Source: Legionella_C sp048541585 (GTDB taxonomy: Bacteria > Pseudomonadota > Gammaproteobacteria > Legionellales > Legionellaceae). Taken from it: 64,000 nucleotides of DNA. Within the stretch, counting starts at the first letter, position 1; each line of letters starts with the position of its first letter. The stretch spans positions 1-64,000 of the forward strand of contig NZ_CP183304.1 of the NCBI RefSeq assembly GCF_048541585.1, in the 5' to 3' direction. Below, in pieces: positions 53,227 to 63,365 of the stretch. Both the position numbers and the translations under genes were made by a program. The notes beneath the pieces are model-generated. The model was not told the origin of the DNA. It did not search any database and saw only the letters and a program-made list of their open reading frames with translations.

Positions 53227-56139
53227 TTAGCCAATGACTCCTGAGCAACTTACTTTGATTTTGTTATTTTGATCATTAAAAGCGCTACAAATTCCAGGAT
53301 TAGTATCATTGTTCACTGTCATACCTACTATAGAACCTTGACCATTTATCCAACTAGGTAATGTCCATGAAATATTACCAGTCGCCGGTATATTTAATGT
53401 TCCCATCCAAACTTGCACATTACTCCAATTTCCTTGAATCAGAGGCCATGATAATGTGATATTCGATAACGGAAAATTGCTATTTAATGTCATTTGAATA
53501 TTACAGCCAGTTGGCCAAGAAGCTGGTTCTTGTACGGAAACAGTACAGGATGTACCAGGAGAACTAGTAAATTTATAGTTTAAATTTACTGGCACATAAG
53601 TATCTGCAACTAAAACCACGCTTGGTGAACTTGCAAGTTGGCATTGGCCGCCTACAACATCAAACGGTTTATCTGAGATAGTATACGTGTTTAAAGGTGC
53701 TCCAACTGAAAGCTCCACAGGCGTTGCGCTTAACGTATATAAAACAGAAGTCACGACATTATTGTTGGCTAAAAATAAAAGCGTGTCTTTACCGCCTAAG
53801 CATTCAGCATCGCCTGCTACGATGGCAGTAATACCTTGTGCTTTTGGAGGAGCGCTTACAGGCACTTTTGTCAATTTTATTACCTCTACCACATCAATGC
53901 CAGGTTGAAGAGGTACTGAGCTATTCGGCACTATAGCGGGCATGGCCTCGCAACTTATCGCGTTATTAGATAGCTTAACTGAAGTAGATAATAGGCTTAT
54001 AGAACTTGCTATTTGTATTTCTAAAGGAACGCCAGCAGCGGTTAAAGTAAGAGGCGTTGTCGTTCCAATATTGACATTAACACTTGCTAAAGCCTTTAAG
54101 CATTCAGGATCAGATTGTGGGTCTAGAATAAGATAAAGCGAACGAGCGTCACTAGAGCTAGTTGTATAACTCGCCGTAGGTATAGTTTGTGCTATAGGCA
54201 ACGTACTTTGCGTAGGATTATATCCTGTTACTTTAACAGGTTGATTATAAGCACTAGTTAACGCGTAGCTAACTGGTGACACACCAACAGCTTTTGGTAA
54301 TACGACGTTAAAAAATGCCGATGGCGAAGCAGAAGAAAAATTCTTTTGCTTATTAACCGTGTAAAAGATGGTACAGGTTGTTGTATTATTAAAGAGATTT
54401 GGATTTGGAGAAGCATTCAAATAATTGTTTAGAAAACATCCTTGCGTTTGAGCAGAAATATTTCCGCTAGCATTCTTGCTATTATCTGGAACAAACAAAG
54501 CTTGCAAATTAGCATTAATTGACCTGCTAGTTGTACTGGTAAATTGTAAAGGTATCTGTACCCTGGCAGAGTATAAGGTACTTAAATTAATATCATTTGC
54601 CACTAATGTATAGCTGATTAACTTTAATCCTGCTGGAAAACTAATGCTTGCTGAATGAATAGAAACATCATTTACTTTTCTTAAAGTTAAATCATTAGAA
54701 ACATCATTGATCGCATGGGCAAATACAAAGAAAGATGATGAAGTGGGTAAATTTCTATAAGTACATTTTGTGTTAGTGCAAGTAGTTGGCTCCCAACTGT
54801 ATCCATCCGTAGAAATCAAAACAGGACGCAAATAATTAGCTTGCGTAGCATCTAAGCTAACTTCTGGAGGAAGTAATTTATTAAAGTTTATTACCAATGT
54901 CCCATTTCCTTTTGGTGCTGGCAATATGGTCATATTCTGTGCTTGAGAGCCCGATTTAACAGTAGAGCCTCCTTGGTAAAAGAAATAATAACCATCTACA
55001 ACTTTACCAAGCGTATTATCTGCAAAGAAAAGATTAAATTGATAAATTGCTCCATGATTGGCCGGGTAGCCTAAATAATCAAATAGTCTTATTTGATATA
55101 AAGGATTAGAGGAAGGCCCAGAATCGATTAAGGAGTTGATAGGTTCAATTTGCCACAGTTGGCCATTATTGCTTGTTGATGACCAAGTAACATTATTATC
55201 TCCTGCCAACACATGAGAATTTATCCATGTTGGACTGCCTATACCACCAATATTATACTGAACATTTGATACACCATTTTCAGCATTTAAAATAGCGATA
55301 TAACTCCAATAAGGTGACGCTTCACCAAACCAGGCTAGCCAGATATCTTTTAATGAGGCAGGTGCATTAGTATTAGAATAGTAAGGGTTTTTAATAAATG
55401 ACCACTCAAGGTAATAATTAGCATTGATAACTGCACTATCAACGTCAATGTGCGCTTCATCATCACGACACCAACCATTATTATCCTCGCAACTATCAAA
55501 TACATAAGCTTGTAGCACTTGCCCAGAATAATTAAGCGGAACTGCGGGGCAAAATTTGCTTATCCCTGTTGAAGTGGTTCGATCATTACAAAATTGTGTA
55601 TCAAAATTAGCTTGCACCCAACGCCCACAATTTAACCCATTGTTATATAATCCTAAATAAGCTGGATATAATCCAGGAATAACACGATGATAAGGCGTAT
55701 ACGGATAAGCAATATTGTTAGGCGCGGTACTTTGTGTTAAATATCCTTTGACTTGTCCTTCTGGATTATCCCAAAAAGGTGCAAGGGGGTTAAAACCCAT
55801 GATCTGACTGTATACATTTAATGCAATGTAATTATTACCTAAATTAGGGCTAGCATTTTGATACATATATTGCATGAGTGTTGAACTTATACCACAACCA
55901 GCCATGCCGCCTGTATTAGCAAATTGCGTATTTACTACACGGCCTGTGCCTTTCTCTGAATATTCTAAAGTGAGCGTTTTATCACTCAAAATAAAATTAT
56001 TAGGTATATTTTTTTGTGCACTTGACATCAAATTATGTAGCTTAAAATAACCTGCATAAGATTGATTAACTAAAGAAAATGAAACAATAATTTTTAGAAT
56101 AATAATAAGAAATTTGCTTTGATTATTACACATTTCCAT
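53227..56139 (-). CDS. Large secreted expansin-like protein
   Basis: This 970-residue protein has a signal peptide (FLIIILKIIVSFSLVNQSYA). Residues about 165-250 look like an expansin/GH45-type double-psi barrel: NGLNCGRWVQANF, VLQAYVFDSCEDNNGWCRDD then EAHIDVD (the HxD of expansins). A second domain like expansin D2 follows (YYLEWSFIKNPYY). The middle is Ser/Thr-rich beta repeats. The last 90 residues, with Trp and Cys (PASWPTGCNIQMTLN), resemble a cellulose-binding module. Expansins loosen plant or microbial cell walls without hydrolysis. In an amoeba parasite the target could be cyst wall cellulose (inference). Confidence 0.7.
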   Translation of the reverse strand: MEMCNNQSKFLIIILKIIVSFSLVNQSYAGYFKLHNLMSSAQKNIPNNFILSDKTLTLEYSEKGTGRVVNTQFANTGGMAGCGISSTLMQYMYQNASPNLGNNYIALNVYSQIMGFNPLAPFWDNPEGQVKGYLTQSTAPNNIAYPYTPYHRVIPGLYPAYLGLYNNGLNCGRWVQANFDTQFCNDRTTSTGISKFCPAVPLNYSGQVLQAYVFDSCEDNNGWCRDDEAHIDVDSAVINANYYLEWSFIKNPYYSNTNAPASLKDIWLAWFGEASPYWSYIAILNAENGVSNVQYNIGGIGSPTWINSHVLAGDNNVTWSSTSNNGQLWQIEPINSLIDSGPSSNPLYQIRLFDYLGYPANHGAIYQFNLFFADNTLGKVVDGYYFFYQGGSTVKSGSQAQNMTILPAPKGNGTLVINFNKLLPPEVSLDATQANYLRPVLISTDGYSWEPTTCTNTKCTYRNLPTSSSFFVFAHAINDVSNDLTLRKVNDVSIHSASISFPAGLKLISYTLVANDINLSTLYSARVQIPLQFTSTTSRSINANLQALFVPDNSKNASGNISAQTQGCFLNNYLNASPNPNLFNNTTTCTIFYTVNKQKNFSSASPSAFFNVVLPKAVGVSPVSYALTSAYNQPVKVTGYNPTQSTLPIAQTIPTASYTTSSSDARSLYLILDPQSDPECLKALASVNVNIGTTTPLTLTAAGVPLEIQIASSISLLSTSVKLSNNAISCEAMPAIVPNSSVPLQPGIDVVEVIKLTKVPVSAPPKAQGITAIVAGDAECLGGKDTLLFLANNNVVTSVLYTLSATPVELSVGAPLNTYTISDKPFDVVGGQCQLASSPSVVLVADTYVPVNLNYKFTSSPGTSCTVSVQEPASWPTGCNIQMTLNSNFPLSNITLSWPLIQGNWSNVQVWMGTLNIPATGNISWTLPSWINGQGSIVGMTVNNDTNPGICSAFNDQNNKIKVSCSGVIG

Positions 56140-56312
56140 TGCTTATAAATCCTTGTATAGTTAGACTTTCACGAGGTTGGTTGAAATTTAAATCACTTAC
56201 TCTATCTAACATCTTGCTATAAATCAATTTCACATCAAAATAGCTTCTCTATAGTAAAAATAGAGAAAAGGAGAAACCGATTTTATTAATCCACTATTAG
56301 TTTCATCTTAGA

Positions 56313-57530
56313 TTAGTTTTTGTAATCACTAATTAAGGTAAATTTCAAAGAGATAGCATCGCGATAGGCGCTATTAGTTCCTGTTATTTGATTAATTCTT
56401 GATACAATATTGCTAAATTTATCCTTAATAAAGGCATGTGAATAACCAATATCCATAGTCAAATAGTCATTAAACTTATATCCTACAGAGGAGCCAATAA
56501 TAAAACTATCACCCGTTGTTATACGATACTTTGAATTTCCTGGTGACTGTAAATAATTTCCTGCTACTCGCAAAATAAATTTTGAAGAAAAAGATCTAAT
56601 TGCGCCTAATGTCACAATAAAACTATCGTGAAAATGGTAGGGGACATTGGCAGCAGGAATTATGACAGACTTACTACCTATTCTAGTTGCAAGGTTATTG
56701 AGCGTTATCGTTTTAAAAATATGCCAATTTATTAGTTGAACCGTACCAATAAAACGAACATCTTGACTAATTGCATGACTTAAAGTCAAAACACTTTTTG
56801 CAGGTGTCCAGAAATTAAAGTGATAATGAGGAGAAACTAGAGGAGGGGGACCTAAAAAATAGCTTTTACCATAAAATTGATAGGGCATAACACTTCTATA
56901 ATTAAATCCAATTAAAGTTGATTTAAAAAAATTGCTCATAAAACCAACATTAAAACCAAATTGCTGCGCCTTGCTAACATTATGACTTTGGCTATCAGGC
57001 ATATCACTGTTAGGAAATCCAATAATCGGGTCTGAAACAAACCTAGCCGAAGAGTAATTTAATCCACCGCCAATAAAGAAATGCTCTTTTATTTTAAAGC
57101 CAATACTGGTTAAGTAATCAATATTTTTAATATGATTATTTGCCTGTATATAACGCAAAACGGAGGGCTCGTCATTATCTGAGCTAAAGTTATCAACTAA
57201 TGTTGCAAAGCCAAGTCGCAGGCTATTTTTAATAGGTATAACAAAATAAAGAGAGGGAAGCTTATAATCTGTATGCTCTCTTGCAATGCCAGATTGAATA
57301 GTTTTATTTACTATCGTCTGCCCTCTAAAGGTTTGATGAGATATTGCTTTAGTTCCTAGAGCAACTAGCTCTGGCTTTTTTAAAAGAAACATTGCCGCTG
57401 GATTATGATAAGTAGATGTCGCATCATTAACTACAGCAGTCCCCATAGTAGCTTCGATAAATGATGCGTGTAGTGAAAAAGAAATTAGAAAGCTAAAAGT
57501 AAGAATTATATACTTCTTCATAACATCCAT
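56313..57530 (-). CDS. FadL/TodX-family outer-membrane transport protein
   Basis: This 405-residue beta-barrel has a signal peptide (IILTFSFLISFSLHA). The mature N-terminus SFIEATMGTAVVNDATSTYHNPAAM matches FadL-type hatch openings and is given here as short parts: GTAVVNDATSTYHNPAAM. IGFNYRSVMPYQFYG and the C-terminal strand ISLKFTLISDY fit an outer-membrane barrel. It would take up fatty acids or other hydrophobic molecules. The start may be the ATG three codons later. Confidence 0.85.
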   Translation of the reverse strand: MDVMKKYIILTFSFLISFSLHASFIEATMGTAVVNDATSTYHNPAAMFLLKKPELVALGTKAISHQTFRGQTIVNKTIQSGIAREHTDYKLPSLYFVIPIKNSLRLGFATLVDNFSSDNDEPSVLRYIQANNHIKNIDYLTSIGFKIKEHFFIGGGLNYSSARFVSDPIIGFPNSDMPDSQSHNVSKAQQFGFNVGFMSNFFKSTLIGFNYRSVMPYQFYGKSYFLGPPPLVSPHYHFNFWTPAKSVLTLSHAISQDVRFIGTVQLINWHIFKTITLNNLATRIGSKSVIIPAANVPYHFHDSFIVTLGAIRSFSSKFILRVAGNYLQSPGNSKYRITTGDSFIIGSSVGYKFNDYLTMDIGYSHAFIKDKFSNIVSRINQITGTNSAYRDAISLKFTLISDYKN

Positions 57531-57814
57531 ATTAAAACTTGAAAGTGTTTTTCGCTCACAACTTTATCTTTGAATCAGCACAAGGGTCAAGTTAAACTAT
57601 AGGCGGTAATTGAGATAATTATAGATAGCAAATGTTGGTACAACCTTAATTAATAGATAATAATCGATTATTAGATTAAAGGTTTTTTTGTAAAGGGGTA
57701 CTTAGGTAACTTAAATTGTTTAATAATAACTCTATTTTTAAAAAGAATTTAGTTTGCATAGAAGCCATATTATGGAATAATTATTGACTACTTATAATAA
57801 TATTTGTCTGTTTT

Positions 57815-58300
57815 ATGAGAATAAAGGCAATTTTACTAATTTTGATATTTTTTCCTGCTACTTTATTTGCTAGCACTATAACTTGTCCCTTACTAAACGG
57901 AATCAATGTAAATACCAGAGAGCAAATTTTAAATATTTGTAAAAAAGGTACCGTCATTAAATCTTTTAAAGTGGCTTTAGGATATAAGGGAGTCGGTAAA
58001 AAACAGGCAGGTGATAATAAAACGCCACTTGGTTTATATGGGCTAGCTTATCCAAGAAAATCTAATCAATTTAAAATTTTTATTCCAATTCTTTATCCAA
58101 CTCCAAAACAAGTTGCTGCAGGGTATACGGGTAGAGATGTAGGGATTCATGGACCAGCTCAATTATCTAGTAGGTTTAATTGGTTAAATAATTTACCAAG
58201 CTCAACGCTTGGATGTATTGCTGTTGGCAAAAATAACTACATTGAATATTTGGCTAATTGGATAAAGGCCAACCCTGGGACTAAGGTTTTAATTGTTTAA
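57815..58300 (+). CDS. L,D-transpeptidase (YkuD) family protein
   Basis: This 161-residue exported protein has a signal peptide (ILLILIFFPATLFAS). The YkuD motif is clear: VGIHGPAQLSS (His) and SSTLGCIAVGKNN (catalytic Cys in the S-x-G-C-I position). It would cross-link peptidoglycan or attach proteins to it in the periplasm. The domain is short and complete. Confidence 0.9.
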   Translation: MRIKAILLILIFFPATLFASTITCPLLNGINVNTREQILNICKKGTVIKSFKVALGYKGVGKKQAGDNKTPLGLYGLAYPRKSNQFKIFIPILYPTPKQVAAGYTGRDVGIHGPAQLSSRFNWLNNLPSSTLGCIAVGKNNYIEYLANWIKANPGTKVLIV

Positions 58301-58420
58301 TTTTAGACAAAATTTGATACGATATATTTTTAAAGAGAATGGGCTTATTACGCCAATTATGAGTCAAGCCTAAAGAGAAGTGAAATTGCCAGCAACGTTA
58401 CTATATTAAGTCTAAATAAA

Positions 58421-59179
58421 ATGACACTAGATAGGTCAGTTAAAAAACAAAATTATAATGAAATTAAACAAGAGTGGGAAAGCCTCCAATCATTAGGTAT
58501 AAAAATTCGATTTAAGTTAATGCGAACATTAGCACATAATATTTGCGAACTGTTTAAAAAAAATATTACTGAATTGCATCAGCTAGAATTTTATATAGAT
58601 GTATTAAAGCAAGTCAATCTAATACATGATGTTCCTCGTTTTAAACGTACTTTATCAAAAATGATAGCAAAATGGTTAGATTTGAAAGGTTTTACAAGCG
58701 CTAAAATCAGCAAAAAAAAATCAGGAACAATAAATACTGAAACTAGCACTGTTGCTATTGGCGATCCTTACTATTTAACTAATATAATTAAGGCCTACAA
58801 TCATTACTCTGAAAAGAATATCCTAGCTTTAATTAATGAAGCACAATCATATGTCTTCAGTACAGGTTATGATGGTCTACTGAATATTCAAATTAGAATA
58901 ATTAATTCAGTTGAGCCTGTTTTGTTGGATAAAGAATATAAATACATTTGGAATGCTACCGAAATTGGCATTATTAGCATTCCTACAGGAACTCTAGCTG
59001 TTGCCGATCCATGTTTTCTAGATGTAAAAAATAACCGACTGTGCATTAACATTGAGCCTGGTAATTATAAAGTATGTGTATATCTTATTCAGTCTAAAAT
59101 AGAAAGTTTTTATATTGTACTATGCAAAACTGACCAAGAAGCAAAAAATTATTTTTCAAAATTACCTGAGTTTAATTAA
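58421..59179 (+). CDS. Unknown protein with two GDP/ADP-type beta motifs
   Basis: This 252-residue soluble protein has two similar stretches, TSTVAIGDPYYL and TGTLAVADPCFL, about 95 residues apart, each followed by a short beta region. They suggest a duplicated domain related to DUF4241-like 'xVxDP' proteins. No signal peptide. Function unknown. Confidence 0.65.
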   Translation: MTLDRSVKKQNYNEIKQEWESLQSLGIKIRFKLMRTLAHNICELFKKNITELHQLEFYIDVLKQVNLIHDVPRFKRTLSKMIAKWLDLKGFTSAKISKKKSGTINTETSTVAIGDPYYLTNIIKAYNHYSEKNILALINEAQSYVFSTGYDGLLNIQIRIINSVEPVLLDKEYKYIWNATEIGIISIPTGTLAVADPCFLDVKNNRLCINIEPGNYKVCVYLIQSKIESFYIVLCKTDQEAKNYFSKLPEFN

Positions 59180-59291
59180 TATTAGGTGCATTCTTAATGC
59201 TTATAGGTCAAGTCAACTACCGCTTATAGAAAAACATGGCGATCAGTGCGTTTTACAGTTTTTAAAGTTCGTTTTTAATATCTTAAAAAGC

Positions 59292-60137
59292 CTATGATTT
59301 AGGTGGTATAAATTCATGCTCTTTTAATAAAAACTTACACTTTCTAACCATAAAATAGGCTCTAACATTAGCTAAGTAGATAGGCTCTCCCTCTTTAACT
59401 TCAGTTATATTGGTTTGCCTTATTTCAGACCCATCAATGATAATAACCATGCCTGAGCCAACACATTCTGCCTCATTACCTTGCCGGATTAGTACGGCGC
59501 TGTCTTCGCCTAACCCTATTCCTAATTTCTCTGGATTTAATAAAATAGCATGTGCTAGACGGCTAAATCGTCCTCTCTTGATAAAATGGGTATCGACTAT
59601 AGCCTCAGGTAACAAACTAAACCCGGACGAAATAGCTAAATTTTCATGAAGTAAAGCTTCTGTCTGTCCACCTGAGGCTATCATGACTGAGGGTATAACC
59701 ATCGCACCTGCACTCGTTCCGGCTATAATGAAATTTTTAGTGTTAAAATATTTTTCTTTGATTGTTTTAATGAGAGTTGTACCCCCTAAAAGGGTTGCAT
59801 GATAAAATTGATCACCGCCTGTAAAAAAAACAACCCCAGCCTTTTCTATTTTCTGTAAGTGTTTTTTATTTTCTGCCTCCTCACGATTTTCAAAAAACAT
59901 AAAGTCAATGGTTTTAAAACCCATTTTCTTAAAAGCGTTAGTATAGTTTTTTCTCGTTTCTTTATGTAAATCTTTACCAGAAGTAATAAACACGATGTGT
60001 TTAGAAGGGGTTACTTTTAATATTTCTTTAAATATTTCGTAAGGATTAAAATTGGATTCGTCTTCTTCAATAGAAGGTGCTTCATCAACTCTCTGCTCAG
60101 CTCCACCAATTAATAATATTATTCCTTTAGGCTTCAT
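59292..60137 (-). CDS. Cyanophycinase-like serine peptidase (S51 family)
   Basis: This 281-residue cytosolic enzyme has the peptidase S51 pattern: IILLIGGAEQRVDEA, VVFFTGGDQFYH, the nucleophile in AGTSAGAMVIPSV, and the His/Glu-containing VDTHFIKRGRFSRL followed by GLGEDSAVLI. Cyanophycinases degrade cyanophycin (poly-Asp-Arg). There is no cyanophycin synthetase in the window, so an isoaspartyl or other dipeptidase role is equally possible. AAGGAAT lies 4 bases before the ATG. Confidence 0.88.
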   Translation of the reverse strand: MKPKGIILLIGGAEQRVDEAPSIEEDESNFNPYEIFKEILKVTPSKHIVFITSGKDLHKETRKNYTNAFKKMGFKTIDFMFFENREEAENKKHLQKIEKAGVVFFTGGDQFYHATLLGGTTLIKTIKEKYFNTKNFIIAGTSAGAMVIPSVMIASGGQTEALLHENLAISSGFSLLPEAIVDTHFIKRGRFSRLAHAILLNPEKLGIGLGEDSAVLIRQGNEAECVGSGMVIIIDGSEIRQTNITEVKEGEPIYLANVRAYFMVRKCKFLLKEHEFIPPKS

Positions 60138-60327
60138 GTTATTCCTTTTATTAAAATAAATAGTTAATCATTTATTAAGGGCTATTTAACTTTATTGAAA
60201 TCAATTATAGTAGGTTTGCAGAATTTTCTTTGACTATTTCTTAAGCATTTGGTGTTAATACTCCTAGTTACAGTAAGCATCACAGGGCTAGAAATGAAAA
60301 AAGAAACCTCTTAGCTAGTTTATTTAG

Positions 60328-60352
60328 GTCGGGCCTATAGCCATAGCCCGAC
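60328..60352. terminator. Hairpin after the Thr-rich protein gene
   Basis: GTCGGGC (60328-60334) pairs with GCCCGAC (60346-60352) around an 11-base loop. Confidence 0.5.
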
Positions 60353-60378
60353 ACGTGCTTAACCTTTGTATTTTCAGC

Positions 60379-60969
60379 TTAAAAATTAAAATAATTTCTA
60401 TCATAACAATATAAAGTAACTCTCTTATTTCTTATCAAGACCTTAGTCGTAATTGGCGATATTTTATGAACTTTTATTTTTTTAATTTTTTTGACAGTAC
60501 AAACTTGTTCTGTTTCGCCAACAGTTAGGAAATAAAACCCATTTACGGGCGTAATAGTTTGCGGTAAATAATACACACCGTCACGAAGCTCCACTGTCGA
60601 GAACGTAGGAGCCGTAGTAAGGCCGGTAATGCTAACTCTATCATCAACAACTTGTACATTATTATCTACTGGAGTAATTACCTGCACATTTGGATTAACC
60701 GTTGTATCTACTACTTGAGTATCAGCAGGTGTAGTTACGGAAGTTGTAGTGCCATCAACGTTAGTAGTAGTGGATTGAATAGTAGTAGTGGTGGGCTCAA
60801 CAATGGTAGTAGTAGGCGTGGTTACGGAGGTTGTAGAGCCATCAATATCGGTAGTAGTCGATTGAACAGTAGTTCCAGTCGTGGGATCAACGGTTGTAGT
60901 AGTGGTGCTTGCAGCAAAAGCCACACTAGTACTTAACAGGGTTATTCCTACAATATATCCTTTATTCAT
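60379..60969 (-). CDS. Secreted Thr/Val-rich protein with two internal repeats
   Basis: This 196-residue protein has a signal peptide (IVGITLLSTSVAFAAS). Residues 20-85 contain two related low-complexity units, each with QSTTT, D/N-x-DG and TTSVTTP. The C-terminal 80 residues are a compact domain with two Cys (EQVCTVKK, VTLYCYD) and basic patches. It is exported and perhaps surface-exposed. Function unknown. Confidence 0.7.
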   Translation of the reverse strand: MNKGYIVGITLLSTSVAFAASTTTTTVDPTTGTTVQSTTTDIDGSTTSVTTPTTTIVEPTTTTIQSTTTNVDGTTTSVTTPADTQVVDTTVNPNVQVITPVDNNVQVVDDRVSITGLTTAPTFSTVELRDGVYYLPQTITPVNGFYFLTVGETEQVCTVKKIKKIKVHKISPITTKVLIRNKRVTLYCYDRNYFNF

Positions 60970-61120
60970 TCCATTCTCCTTTATTTTCAGGAACTATACT
61001 ATATTAGTATAAATCAAATACTGTCTGTTTACCTAACAATATAATCTGCTCAAAATTCTACACGTAAGAAGAAAGATATTCCCCTAACTTTACTAACATT
61101 CCTCTTAAAGTTAGTTTGCT

Positions 61121-62329
61121 CTAATAAAAAGCCGGGTGAGTTATTTTTCGTTGTGAAAAATAACTCTTTATAGCATGTAACGTTTCAGCAATATACTCAA
61201 ATTGTATACTGGATATTCCACTATTAACTGTCATTCGTAGCAATGTTTCTTTGGGAGGAGTAGCAGGTTGAAAAAAAGGAGAAAGGTATATATTTTTTTT
61301 ATCAAACTGCATTCGTAAAGAACGGCAATCCTTTTCTTCTCCACAAAAAACACTAACAATAGGTGAGCGAATATCCTGGCTATAAATTTTGTATTTTTCT
61401 TTAATGCATAACTGCCTTAAACTTGTACTCAATGATCTTAGTTTGTTTCTTAATACATCTCCTTCCGATGAAATTATCAAATTTAACATTGCCTCAATTC
61501 TGGCAATGTCATAATTAGGTATAGCCGAGCTAAAAATCATCGAGGTTGATTTTTCTTTCATAAAAAGAATAAAATCGTCACTTCCGCAAACTATTCCGGC
61601 ACGAGTACAAAAAGATTTTGATAAACTTGCCGTAATACAGTCTACTTCTGCTGTTAGATTAAGGTGCGATACAAGGCCGGAACCTTTATCTCCAAATAAC
61701 CCTAAGCTATGCGATTCATCTACTACTAAAAAACAATTATGAGCTTTTTTTATTTGGACTATCCGCTCAATCGGAGCAATAGTTCCTTGCGCACTATAAA
61801 TAGAATCAATAAAGATGGGACCTGCTCCATATTTTAAAATTTTATTTTCCAAATCGGTGACATTATTATGACGAAAGGGAACTACTTTTGCTCTAGTGAG
61901 GCGCAAGCCAAACCATAATGAAGCATGTGCTCTTTGATCAATGTATACCGTCGTATTAATGTCTGTGAGCGCCTCAACTACACTAATATTAGCGCAGAGG
62001 CCTGACTGTAATATACATCCCTTCGCTTTTCCAAGATACTCAGCAAGCCTGTGCTCTAGATTAAATTGATAGCTTCCTACACTTAGAAATACTCCAGACA
62101 TCATAATATTATTTTTTTGAGTATTAATTGAATTTATCTGAGCTTCAATTACCTTGGGATGGAAGGCAAGCGCCAGATAATCATTATGATTTAAAAGAAT
62201 TGTTTTGCTATTTGGTTTTGGCTGGGTTAGAAGATAATCAATAATCCCTTTTTTTTCTTTCGTGCGTGTATTTTTGTAATGACTAAATAATTTATCTAAC
62301 TGTTTTTTATAAGACTCTACATCTACCAT
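61121..62329 (-). CDS. lqsA: Alpha-hydroxyketone autoinducer synthase (CqsA/LqsA family)
   Basis: This is a 402-residue PLP-dependent acyl-CoA transferase of the AONS family. CqsA-type features are visible: HNDYLALAFHPKVI, VYIDQRAHASLWFGLR, VPFRHNNVTDLE, FIDSIYSAQGTIAPI, VDESHSLGLFG and the PLP Lys in TASLSKSFCTRAG. FQPATPPKETLLRM is also typical. The product would be an alpha-hydroxyketone signal such as LAI-1. In L. pneumophila lqsA lies with lqsR and lqsS; none are found here, so it is an orphan within this window. Confidence 0.82.
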   Translation of the reverse strand: MVDVESYKKQLDKLFSHYKNTRTKEKKGIIDYLLTQPKPNSKTILLNHNDYLALAFHPKVIEAQINSINTQKNNIMMSGVFLSVGSYQFNLEHRLAEYLGKAKGCILQSGLCANISVVEALTDINTTVYIDQRAHASLWFGLRLTRAKVVPFRHNNVTDLENKILKYGAGPIFIDSIYSAQGTIAPIERIVQIKKAHNCFLVVDESHSLGLFGDKGSGLVSHLNLTAEVDCITASLSKSFCTRAGIVCGSDDFILFMKEKSTSMIFSSAIPNYDIARIEAMLNLIISSEGDVLRNKLRSLSTSLRQLCIKEKYKIYSQDIRSPIVSVFCGEEKDCRSLRMQFDKKNIYLSPFFQPATPPKETLLRMTVNSGISSIQFEYIAETLHAIKSYFSQRKITHPAFY

Positions 62330-62527
62330 TTTTTATTACTAATTTGAGACTAATTGTATTAATTATAGACAATATATTGAGAATAAGTAGTAATTTTAAT
62401 TATAAAGAGATACTCAGTTATACATCTATACTCTTTTATGTAATTGAAGTTACAAAAATTTTTTATTGGTCAATAATGCCTTTATTATTAAAATTAGGAA
62501 AAACTAATAATTTAAAATGTATAATCG

Positions 62528-63274
62528 ATGATAAACAATCTTTTACAATTATTGCTCTTAAACCTACAATCAATTTTAGCCAATCAATTAGTTGGATTAT
62601 GCGTAGGTGGCTCAGTTGCAACTAATTATTTTAACGAAAAAACAAGCGATATTGATTGTTACGTAATAACTGAAAACGCATTGCCTAAGAATATAATTCA
62701 ACAACTTAAAAACATGCATAAACAATTATATTTAAGTCAAATTCCTTATGCACAAAAAATTGAAGCCTCTTATATTCCCAAGCCCTTACTGATGAATTTT
62801 AACCCCAAAGAGACAAGGCCCTACTTTAACGAAGGAAAACTGTACATAGCCGCATATAATAACAATTTTATCATTGAGTTATATATTTTGCGGGAACAAG
62901 GAATTACAATTTTTGGCCCTAAGATAAAACAATTAATAAAAGAAATCACAAGCAATGATTTACAGTTTGCTATTAAACATAATTTAATTGAATACTGGCA
63001 ACCTATGCTAGCTGATGTAGAAAAGCTAAATAGACATGACTATCAAGTATTTGCTATTTTAACGATGTGCAGGACGCTTTACACTTTAGAAGTGAACAAG
63101 ATATCTTCAAAACCAGATTCCGCAAACTGGGCAATAAAAAATACTTCAGGCCCTTGGCAGGAGCTGATTAAAAAAGCGCTTAGTTGGCAGCCAGAGCATT
63201 CGTTTAATTACTTAGAAGAAACAAAACACTTTATAAACTATGTCTTGAATAAAAGTAAGAATAAGTTTAACTAA
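62528..63274 (+). CDS. Aminoglycoside nucleotidyltransferase-like protein (AadA/ANT family)
   Basis: This 248-residue protein has the nucleotidyltransferase motif LCVGGSVATNYFNEKTSDID (GGS-x-A, D-x-D). The C-terminal helical region matches DUF4111 (FAILTMCRTLYTLEVNKISS, DSANWAIKNT), as in streptomycin/spectinomycin adenylyltransferases. It would adenylate an aminoglycoside or another hydroxyl compound. Resistance is only an inference. Confidence 0.78.
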   Translation: MINNLLQLLLLNLQSILANQLVGLCVGGSVATNYFNEKTSDIDCYVITENALPKNIIQQLKNMHKQLYLSQIPYAQKIEASYIPKPLLMNFNPKETRPYFNEGKLYIAAYNNNFIIELYILREQGITIFGPKIKQLIKEITSNDLQFAIKHNLIEYWQPMLADVEKLNRHDYQVFAILTMCRTLYTLEVNKISSKPDSANWAIKNTSGPWQELIKKALSWQPEHSFNYLEETKHFINYVLNKSKNKFN

Positions 63275-63365
63275 ATTCTAAAATTATTAGGTGTTCATCG
63301 TACTAAATCTGATAATATTGTTTCCTATATAGCAGATTAAGTTTGAGTGGTTAAAGCCTTAATAA

